A stretch of 6,429 nucleotides of DNA from Alphaproteobacteria bacterium (GTDB lineage: Bacteria; Pseudomonadota; Alphaproteobacteria; Micropepsales; Micropepsaceae), in the NCBI GenBank assembly GCA_003451645.1, contig DMER01000168.1:1-6429 (forward strand), read 5' to 3'. Made by a program: the position numbers and the translations under genes. This document shows positions 1-5,704 of the stretch, piece after piece. The notes below the pieces were generated by a model, which saw only the letters and a program-made list of their open reading frames with translations, was not told where the DNA came from and searched no databases. Positions within the stretch are counted from its first letter, which is position 1. Every line of letters starts with the position of its first letter.

Positions 1-108
1 GGCCAAGACCTCCGCAACCACCAGGTCGGGCTCAGCGGGTTGTGCGAAGACTGGCGAAAGACCGGCGAGAAGTGGGACCAACACGAGCGCGAGAGACCAA
101 GACCGCAT
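1..108 (-). CDS. Secreted or envelope protein, N-terminal fragment (gene runs off the left edge)
   Basis: Only the first 36 codons lie in the window, read on the minus strand from an ATG at 106-108. The translation begins MRSWSLALVLVPLLAG and continues LSPVFAQPAEPDLVVAEVLA. This is a textbook Sec signal peptide: Arg2, a hydrophobic core from about residue 6 to 20, and a V-F-A cleavage site before Gln23. There is no lipobox cysteine in the visible part, so the product is probably a periplasmic or outer-membrane protein rather than a lipoprotein. The start is supported by an AGAGG Shine-Dalgarno six bases upstream; an in-frame TTG eight codons earlier has no comparable site. The gene lies 141 bases downstream of the EF-G-like gene on the same strand, so co-transcription is possible but not shown. 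The mature part is too short to assign a family. Confidence 0.72.
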   Translation of the reverse strand, partial: MRSWSLALVLVPLLAGLSPVFAQPAEPDLVVAEVLA

Positions 109-249
109 GCGACGCCTCTGTTTGAACAGCAATGAAAACAAGACGCGGGCTGTTACCATAGATTGAATTGCGGTGGCAATCGCCCTCGCATTCGAAGGTG
201 CACCGATGCGCCCGTTCTCCAGAGCGCAGCGATGCCAACGTGACGATCA

Positions 250-2322
250 TCACGCCGCATGCGGGCCATGGCTGAGCACATGATCGGCGAGTTTGCCTGT
301 CAACTCGCTCAGATGATCGAGGGTGGCGGTAAAGGTCGCGGCCCCTTGCGTCGCTGAGCGCAACTCAACGATCATCGTCTGAAGCTCCGCCTCCGGAATA
401 TGGGCCGAGACGGTATCCCAGCCTGGCCAGCCCGCCCGCCCATCGAACCCTAAGATCTGACCGCGATGACCAGTCACGATCTGATTGATCCGCGCCGTTG
501 CATCCGAAGGCGTGTGGATGGCAACCGCCATGATGGGCTCAAGCAAGACAGGCGAGCACTTGGCCATGCCATCCGTCATGCCGATCCGCGCCGCCTGCTG
601 AAAGGCCGCATCCGAACTATCGACAGAATGATAGGACCCGTCCGTGAGCGCCACATGCACGTCCACGACCGGAAAGCCCAAGGGCCCGCGCTGCAGATAA
701 TCGCGCACGCCCTTCTCGACCGAGGGTATGAAGTTGCGCGGCACGACGCCGCCCGTAATCCGGTCCTCGAACACAAAGCCCTCGCCGCGCGGCAGCGGCT
801 TGATCTCCAAGACCACGTCGCCGAATTGTCCGTGCCCGCCGGTTTGCTTTTTGTGCCGGCCGCGTTCGGTCGCACTCTTGCGGATGGTTTCCTTGTAGCC
901 GACCAAAGGCACGCGCGTCTCCAGCGCCAATTGATACTTGCGAGCCAGTTTTGCAATCGCCGTGCGCAAATGCATTTCACCTTGGCCCGCGAGAACGAAT
1001 TCATGCGTGTCGGCGCGCGACTCGTAAATGATCGAGGGGTCCTCCTCATGCAGCTTGGCCATGGCGGCCGAGACCTTCACATCATCCTTGCGGTCGGCGG
1101 TCCGGATGGACAAGCGATAGACCGGCTTAAGTCCCGCCGCTCGGGTCAGGGCCGCTTGCCCCTTCGCCGTCGCAAGCGTGTCACCCGTGACCACATGCTC
1201 CAGGCGGCCAAGAGCGACCGTCTCACCCGCACCAGCGTGGACGACCTTGGTCTGCTTATCGCCGTGGAGCTGCACGATGCCGCCCACCCGCTCCTCCCGT
1301 CCATCACTGCGATAGAGTGTTGCGCCATCCTTGACCGTGCCGCGCAGAACGCGCACCAGGCTTTGCTTGCCAGCCGCGCCGTGCATGGTCTTGAGCACCT
1401 GGATGACCGCCTCCTCGCCCGCTTTGACCCCCAAGCGGGCCGCGAGGGCCTCCACGCCCGGCACATCATGGCGGAAGGATTTGAGCAACCGCCGCACGCC
1501 GTAATCCTTGGCCGCCGAACCGATCAGCACCGGGACGATCAGGCCTTCCGCCAATTCGCGCCGGAGGTCCGCAAAGATTTCATCCTTAGGCGGCGTAATA
1601 TCGCTCAGCAGCTCCTCCATCAAATGGTCATCATAATCCGCAAGCTTCTCGAGCATCTGGAAACGCGCTTCCTGCTCGCGCGGCTGAACATGTTTGGGCA
1701 TGGGGATGATTTCGGAGGGCGCGTTCTCGCGGTAAACATAAGCGCGCTCATGCGCCAGGTCGACATAGCCCGTGACCGTGCCATCGGCCCAAATCGGCAC
1801 TTGCCGCAGGACCAGCGGCTTGGCGCTCGATGCTTGGAACGCCGACAATAAATCCCGGATGAGGCCTTGCGCCTTGTCGATCTTATTAATGAAAATCATA
1901 TGAGGGATGCCCAGATCGGCAACCCGCTTCAGCACCGGTTGCAACATCGCAGCTTTGGCGGCGTCTGGCTCTGCCACGATCACCGCAGCATCGGCCCCTT
2001 GCAAGGCGTTGAGCGTATCACCCAGAAATTCGACCGAACCCGGACAATCAAGAAACGTGAAACTCTCATCCATGAAGCGTGTGATGGCCGTGTTCACCTC
2101 CACCGACATGAGGGCGTTACGCGCTTCGGGGCTTGCATCGCCAACCGTGTTCTGCGCTTGCGCCGATCCTTTGCGCGTGATGGCGCCCGTTACAAACAGC
2201 AAGCTTTCCAGAAGCGCGGTCTTGCCTGAGCCTTGCGGGCCCAGGAAGGCAATGGTGCGGGGCCCGCGCCGCCCCGCGGCGTGAGTGCCGTTTGCGTGTC
2301 CGTTCATGTTGGATTGTGTCAT
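250..2322 (-). CDS. Elongation factor G-like translational GTPase (EF-G paralogue)
   Basis: A full-length 690-residue protein with the EF-G domain order. In the GTPase domain, G1 is GPQGSGKT (28-35), G3 is DCPGSVEF (92-99), G4 is NKID (146-149) and G5 is GSAA (268-271). A domain II-like barrel spans about 303-385. Domain III carries GQGEMHL (446-452) and domain IV the GGHGQFG signature (495-501). A C-terminal domain V runs to about residue 680. Such proteins bind ribosomes and use GTP; canonical EF-G drives translocation. This copy looks like a divergent paralogue: its P-loop is not the usual AHIDAGKT form, the catalytic His of DTPGHVDF is Ser96, and the switch I RGIT motif aligns with MSVEV (72-76). 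Its role may therefore differ from housekeeping translocation. ATG at 2320-2322 is chosen because a strong GGAGGT site precedes it; an ATG five codons earlier overlaps that site. A long plus-strand frame (466-1851) is antisense shadow. Family assignment is sure; function is inferred. Confidence 0.93.
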   Translation of the reverse strand: MTQSNMNGHANGTHAAGRRGPRTIAFLGPQGSGKTALLESLLFVTGAITRKGSAQAQNTVGDASPEARNALMSVEVNTAITRFMDESFTFLDCPGSVEFLGDTLNALQGADAAVIVAEPDAAKAAMLQPVLKRVADLGIPHMIFINKIDKAQGLIRDLLSAFQASSAKPLVLRQVPIWADGTVTGYVDLAHERAYVYRENAPSEIIPMPKHVQPREQEARFQMLEKLADYDDHLMEELLSDITPPKDEIFADLRRELAEGLIVPVLIGSAAKDYGVRRLLKSFRHDVPGVEALAARLGVKAGEEAVIQVLKTMHGAAGKQSLVRVLRGTVKDGATLYRSDGREERVGGIVQLHGDKQTKVVHAGAGETVALGRLEHVVTGDTLATAKGQAALTRAAGLKPVYRLSIRTADRKDDVKVSAAMAKLHEEDPSIIYESRADTHEFVLAGQGEMHLRTAIAKLARKYQLALETRVPLVGYKETIRKSATERGRHKKQTGGHGQFGDVVLEIKPLPRGEGFVFEDRITGGVVPRNFIPSVEKGVRDYLQRGPLGFPVVDVHVALTDGSYHSVDSSDAAFQQAARIGMTDGMAKCSPVLLEPIMAVAIHTPSDATARINQIVTGHRGQILGFDGRAGWPGWDTVSAHIPEAELQTMIVELRSATQGAATFTATLDHLSELTGKLADHVLSHGPHAA

Positions 2323-2328
2323 TGGGTC

Positions 2329-2358
2329 AACCTCCATCGCCCGGGGGCGGTTGAGGTT
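2329..2358 (-). promoter_or_regulatory. Putative hairpin sequestering the Shine-Dalgarno of the EF-G-like gene
   Basis: On the minus-strand transcript, AACCUC (2353-2358) can pair with GAGGUU (2329-2334), which contains most of the GGAGGU ribosome-binding site of the EF-G-like gene. Between them, CGCC and GGCG (2346-2349 with 2338-2341) form a second stem closed by a four-base CCCG loop. A symmetric three-by-three internal loop separates the stems and holds the upstream AUG. The pairing is read directly from the sequence. That it controls translation is inference. Confidence 0.4.
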
Positions 2359-2437
2359 TTAGGAGACGGCCCCTCGCGGGCGTTTGCAAAGCGTCGCGCC
2401 GTTCAGGGGACCTGGCAAGGGGAAATCGTTGCGGCGA

Positions 2438-2450
2438 TGCACAATGTGCA
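2438..2450. repeat. 13-bp inverted repeat between brnA and the EF-G-like gene
   Basis: TGCACA-A-TGTGCA is a perfect inverted repeat with a one-base centre. It lies five bases beyond the brnA stop codon and about 115 bases upstream of the EF-G-like start. It could be a transcription-factor operator for the EF-G-like gene. A repeat of this size is expected roughly once or twice by chance in a window this long, so only its intergenic position recommends it. I see no convincing -35/-10 pair around it and no U-run that would make it a terminator. Confidence 0.25.
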
Positions 2451-2455
2451 CCTGG

Positions 2456-2785
2456 CTATTTGCGCGCGCCGGCCGGCTTGGCCTTGAGTTTTTCTGCAGC
2501 CTTGACGACCAACTCGTTGATGCGGGTTTGCCAGCCGGGCCCTGCGGCCTTCAGCGTTGCGACCGCATCGCGATTGAGGCGGATCGAGACCGCAATCTTG
2601 GGCTCCTCATCAGCGGGCGGGCGGCCCAAAGAGCGGCGATAAGCCTCCACAATATGGGGGACGACTTCGGAAGACGGCCGGAACCGTTTCCATTGCGCAG
2701 CCGTAATCGGCGGGTTCTCATCGTCCACCGCCCGGCCTTTCCTTTGTCTAGAATTTTGGGTCGTCGTAGTACTGCCTGATTTCAC
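2456..2785 (-). CDS. brnA: BrnA-type antitoxin, ribbon-helix-helix DNA-binding protein
   Basis: A 109-residue protein resembling the BrnA antitoxin family (DUF4415-like). The N-terminus has the family-typical DDENPPIT (21-28) followed by KRFRPSSEVVP. The C-terminal ribbon-helix-helix has a strand KIAVSIRLNRDAV (63-75) and then GPGWQTRINELV (82-93), the most conserved stretch of the family. BrnA proteins neutralise the BrnT ribonuclease by forming a complex and bind the brnTA promoter to repress it. The gene follows brnT, the usual order for this module. The start is uncertain because both candidates are GTG. The one at 2783-2785 overlaps brnT by 38 bases and keeps the basic SRQRKGR segment before DDENP; GAGAAAGG lies nine bases upstream. 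The one at 2726-2728 would give 90 residues, lies just after the brnT stop and has AGGAAAGG seven bases upstream. The longer form is listed, but the shorter is nearly as likely. Confidence 0.88.
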   Translation of the reverse strand: MKSGSTTTTQNSRQRKGRAVDDENPPITAAQWKRFRPSSEVVPHIVEAYRRSLGRPPADEEPKIAVSIRLNRDAVATLKAAGPGWQTRINELVVKAAEKLKAKPAGARK

Positions 2786-3026
2786 GCTTGTTTGCCTTTC
2801 TCAGGCTGATTACCCGCACCCAGCCGCTATCTGTCTCTGTCCAAACCATGACTGTGAGGACGGAACCCATCGGAGCAATGGTCCGATATCGGGCCTCCCC
2901 GTAGCGCTCTGACTGGTCCTCCTCTGTGGCACTGTTCAACCAGTCGATCTTGTCCGTATCGGCAAAATCGAGCCCATGTTTGAGCAGGTTCGACCGGCGC
3001 TTGCGCTCGTCCCATTCATACTGCAT
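2748..3026 (-). CDS. brnT: BrnT-type toxin, RelE-fold ribonuclease
   Basis: A 92-residue protein matching BrnT (DUF497) in length and motifs. The N-terminus MQYEWDERKRRSN is followed by KHGLDF (16-21). The middle has RYGEARYRTI (41-50). A beta-rich segment follows, and the C-terminus VRVISLRKANKREIRQYY (70-87) corresponds to the family's RIISARxA...E...Y ending. BrnT toxins are RNases that slow translation and growth, and are held in check by BrnA encoded just downstream. The ATG at 3024-3026 is the first plausible start in the frame; the codons before it lie inside the AT-rich palindrome and upstream aminotransferase sequence. No Shine-Dalgarno is visible, so initiation may be leaderless or near-leaderless. 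The gene starts 22 bases after the aminotransferase stop on the same strand, so read-through is also possible. No disruption is seen, so the toxin is probably intact. Confidence 0.92.
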   Translation of the reverse strand: MQYEWDERKRRSNLLKHGLDFADTDKIDWLNSATEEDQSERYGEARYRTIAPMGSVLTVMVWTETDSGWVRVISLRKANKREIRQYYDDPKF

Positions 3027-3042
3027 TATGTATATACATAAT
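3025..3042. promoter_or_regulatory. 18-bp perfect palindrome, probable BrnA operator
   Basis: ATTATGTATATACATAAT reads the same on both strands, overlaps the brnT start codon (3024-3026) and fills most of the gap after the aminotransferase. It is an AT-only-like island, with just two G/C pairs, in GC-rich surroundings. A perfect palindrome of this length is expected about 0.025 times by chance in 6.4 kb at equal base frequencies. brnTA modules are known to be autorepressed by the BrnA ribbon-helix-helix dimer at inverted repeats in the promoter, so this is the natural operator. Binding here is inferred from position and symmetry. Confidence 0.7.
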
Positions 3043-3043
3043 A
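3038..3043 (-). promoter_or_regulatory. Candidate -10 element (TATTAT) of the brnTA promoter
   Basis: On the minus strand TATTAT lies 11 bases before the brnT ATG and overlaps the palindrome, so a repressor bound there would block RNA polymerase. The sequence 17 bases further upstream is TGTGCC, a poor -35, and it lies inside the last codons of the aminotransferase gene. A start about seven bases downstream of this box would leave a leader of only a few bases, which agrees with the missing Shine-Dalgarno. Confidence 0.35.
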
Positions 3044-3048
3044 CCGTG

Positions 3049-4329
<1,281 letters not shown>

Positions 4330-4345
4330 TCACCCTACGCACAAA

Positions 4346-4355
4346 TGTGTACACA
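4346..4355. repeat. 10-bp palindrome in the divergent intergenic region
   Basis: TGTGTACACA is a perfect palindrome in the 174-base region between the divergent aminotransferase and lipoprotein genes (4261-4434). A site here could regulate either gene. Palindromes of ten bases are expected several times by chance in this window, so the case rests on position and on a loose resemblance to the repeat at 2438-2450. No convincing sigma-70 type promoter could be picked on either strand of the region, although both genes must be transcribed from it or near it. Confidence 0.2.
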
Positions 4356-4407
4356 CTCTTTAAGCGCCTGCGATCCTGTAACGTGCGACGCTCGTCGGCA
4401 GGGACCA

Positions 4408-4428
4408 CCCCTGAGGCCGCACAAGGGG
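4408..4428 (+). promoter_or_regulatory. Ribosome-binding site of the first lipoprotein gene, possibly in a short hairpin
   Basis: AGGGG at 4424-4428 is the Shine-Dalgarno that selects the TTG start at 4435. CCCCT at 4408-4412 is its exact complement, with an 11-base loop between, so a five-pair stem could mask the site. The ribosome-binding role is well supported. The masking is a weak inference because the stem is short. Confidence 0.35.
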
Positions 4429-4434
4429 ATAGAT

Positions 4435-4869
4435 TTGAGCGCAGTTCTGCAAAAACTCTCCGCCGCTGTTATGGCCGTGCTTCTGCTCGCGGCCTGTTCG
4501 GAGCCGCAAGCCCCGCCCGGCCGATGGGAGGGCTTTTCGGTCAGCCCTGACTGGGTGATTGCGGTGCGCTTGGAAATGGCCAAAGGCAATGTCATGCGGG
4601 CCAGCGCGCTGTCGGCCGCGCTCACCGGCGAAGACTTGCCTCGAAAAGTCGCGCTGGAGAATGAGGTTCGCACCGCAATGCGCGCCCAATGGCTTGCGGT
4701 CCCTAAGGGCCAAATCGAGTTTAAGGGCAACACGGTGACACGCACCAATGGCTTCGCGCCCGTATTTGTCTACGAGCCTGCTTCGCGCGCCATGGTGTTT
4801 CACTTTTATGCGGGCGGCAAATTGACTGAGAAGGTGACGTTGCGCCCAGTTGATTCCTTCGCGCGGTAG
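4435..4869 (+). CDS. Small predicted lipoprotein, family not recognised
   Basis: A 144-residue protein starting at a TTG, chosen because AAGGGG lies just upstream and because the frame from here gives a proper lipoprotein signal. Residues 1-20 hold one lysine (Lys7) and a hydrophobic run ending LLLAAC, with the lipid-modified cysteine at residue 21. The next residue is serine, which favours sorting to the outer membrane. The frame is open further upstream to 4345, but that extension would bury the signal. The mature part begins SEPQAPPGRWEGFSV and then alternates short charged and hydrophobic segments, suggesting a small beta-rich domain; it has no further cysteine. It is the first of two adjacent lipoprotein genes on this strand, 62 bases apart, so the two may share a transcript and an envelope role. 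No function is proposed. Confidence 0.82.
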   Translation: MSAVLQKLSAAVMAVLLLAACSEPQAPPGRWEGFSVSPDWVIAVRLEMAKGNVMRASALSAALTGEDLPRKVALENEVRTAMRAQWLAVPKGQIEFKGNTVTRTNGFAPVFVYEPASRAMVFHFYAGGKLTEKVTLRPVDSFAR

Positions 4870-4904
4870 AGCTTGATTAGGCGCTTGGGCGGCATCCGCG
4901 GCTG

Positions 4905-4921
4905 TCCTCGCCCGCGCAGGA
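4905..4921 (+). promoter_or_regulatory. Ribosome-binding site of the second lipoprotein gene, possible weak hairpin
   Basis: AGGAG at 4918-4922 lies nine bases before the ATG at 4932 and makes that ATG preferable to the in-frame TTG at 4926, which would be only three bases away. TCCT at 4905-4908 can pair with AGGA at 4918-4921, extended by two CG pairs across a single bulge. The stem is weak and may mean nothing. Confidence 0.3.
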
Positions 4922-4931
4922 GCAATTGAGA

Positions 4932-5219
4932 ATGATCCGCCTTGGTATTGTGTGTCTGGCCATGTCAATCGGCCTGCAAGCCTGCAACGCGCCGCCGAAG
5001 GCCGGATGTGGGGCTGAAGAGGCTGCGCAAGCGGTGGAAGATTTTGCCAAAGCCCTAAAGCAAGCGCATCAATCGGGCGCACTCACGCCAGCGCAAATGC
5101 GTTCCGCCAGCAGCCAAATGAGCGAGGCCGGGGCGTTCTACTCAAAGACCAATGACGCCAACAAATATTGTGCCGACATTGCGCAGATCCGCCAGTCGCT
5201 GGGCCTTTCCGTCCAATAA
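4932..5219 (+). CDS. Very small predicted lipoprotein, family not recognised
   Basis: A 95-residue protein with a short signal, MIRLGIVCLAMSIGLQAC: Arg3, a hydrophobic core, and an LQAC lipobox placing the lipid-modified cysteine at 18. Asn19 follows, so there is no Asp+2 inner-membrane retention signal. The mature part has two more cysteines, Cys26 and Cys80, which could form one disulfide tying the ends together. Between them is a mostly helical, Ala/Gln/Ser-rich stretch (about 28-70) containing EEAAQAVEDFAKALKQAHQSG, so the likely shape is a small helical hairpin. The gene follows the first lipoprotein gene by 62 bases on the same strand and ends at the hairpin at 5221-5240. No known family or function is recognised. 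Confidence 0.82.
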   Translation: MIRLGIVCLAMSIGLQACNAPPKAGCGAEEAAQAVEDFAKALKQAHQSGALTPAQMRSASSQMSEAGAFYSKTNDANKYCADIAQIRQSLGLSVQ

Positions 5220-5220
5220 C

Positions 5221-5240
5221 GCCGCGCGCTTATTCGCGGC
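5221..5240. terminator. Hairpin between convergent genes, possible two-way terminator
   Basis: GCCGCG (5221-5226) and CGCGGC (5235-5240) form a perfect six-pair GC stem with an eight-base loop. It starts one base after the stop of the second lipoprotein gene and ends nine bases before the stop of the convergent DUF486 gene. That position is what a shared terminator would occupy. No good U-run follows on either strand, so if it terminates it is not a classical intrinsic terminator. Confidence 0.45.
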
Positions 5241-5249
5241 ATCAAGGCG

Positions 5250-5603
5250 TCACTTCTGAAACACAAAAAAAGCTGCGGCGACCAAGCAGGCAAAGCCAGC
5301 CAAGTGGTTCCACCGGATCGCCTCTCCGAGGTACAGCACCGAGAAGGCAGCGAAGACGATCAAGGTGATGATCTCTTGTATCGTTTTGAGTTCAGCCGCC
5401 GAATAGACCTGATGCCCAATCCGGTTTGCTGGCACAGCAAAACAATATTCGATGAAGGCAATGCCCCAACTGATCACGATGACCCAGAGCAAGGGCTGAT
5501 CCTTGAACTTCAGATGGCCATACCAGGCCATGGTCATAAAGACATTCGATATTGCGAGTAGAATGACCGGCAGAACGGCCGGCCCCATCAGCGCTTGAAA
5601 CAT
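5250..5603 (-). CDS. DMT-family inner-membrane protein, DUF486
   Basis: A 117-residue protein with four hydrophobic segments at about 8-28, 37-57, 72-92 and 99-115, as expected for DUF486, a small branch of the drug/metabolite transporter superfamily. Family-typical stretches are SNVFMTMAWYGHLKFK (19-34), the second-helix end FIEYCFAVPANRIGHQ (50-65) and YSAAELKTIQEIITL (67-81). Four-helix DMT proteins usually work as dimers; the substrate of DUF486 proteins is unknown to me. The ATG at 5601-5603 is chosen because AGGGG precedes it by six bases; an in-frame TTG twelve codons earlier adds a segment not seen in relatives as I recall them. It is convergent with the lipoprotein genes and lies 101 bases downstream of the GyrI-like gene on the same strand. 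Its ribosome-binding site falls in a predicted hairpin. Confidence 0.93.
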   Translation of the reverse strand: MFQALMGPAVLPVILLAISNVFMTMAWYGHLKFKDQPLLWVIVISWGIAFIEYCFAVPANRIGHQVYSAAELKTIQEIITLIVFAAFSVLYLGEAIRWNHLAGFACLVAAAFFVFQK

Positions 5604-5609
5604 CTGTTT

Positions 5610-5635
5610 CCCCTGCGGAAGTGACAACGCAGGAG
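5610..5635 (-). promoter_or_regulatory. Putative hairpin sequestering the Shine-Dalgarno of the DUF486 gene
   Basis: On the minus-strand transcript, CUCCUGCG (5628-5635) pairs with CGCAGGGG (5610-5617) in an eight-pair stem with one G-U pair and a ten-base loop. The 3' arm contains the whole AGGGG ribosome-binding site, and the stem ends six bases before the AUG. This is the strongest of the ribosome-binding-site hairpins in the window. Its use as a translational switch, for example by temperature or a ligand, is inference. Few bases seem available for a ligand pocket. Confidence 0.45.
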
Positions 5636-5704
5636 GCAAGATAGCGGCGATTCGTTGAGCAATGCGCCGCGGCGTGCCGCCTCAGCGCATAGGAGCCTCA
5701 GGGG

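Noticed and set aside
109..249. Promoter or terminator between the EF-G-like gene and the left-edge gene
   Set aside because: TTGCCA is present on the minus strand but no -10 box lies at proper spacing, and no stem with a U-run was found. The region shows nothing else.
32..253. A 73-codon minus-strand frame in the gap left of the EF-G-like gene
   Set aside because: It overlaps the signal-peptide gene in another frame and shows no family resemblance, whereas the signal-peptide frame has a clear product and Shine-Dalgarno.
466..1851. A 461-codon open frame on the plus strand opposite the EF-G-like gene
   Set aside because: It is antisense to a gene whose protein motifs are unmistakable. The translation is Arg/His/Leu-rich with no recognisable domain, as expected for the shadow of GC-rich coding sequence.
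5638..5643. TATCTT as a -10 box for the DUF486 gene on the minus strand
   Set aside because: The nearest -35-like hexamers have spacers of 13 to 16 bases and poor matches.
5640..5704. GC-rich partial inverted repeats downstream of the GyrI-like gene as a terminator
   Set aside because: The possible stems are four pairs or have loops that are too small, and no U-run follows.
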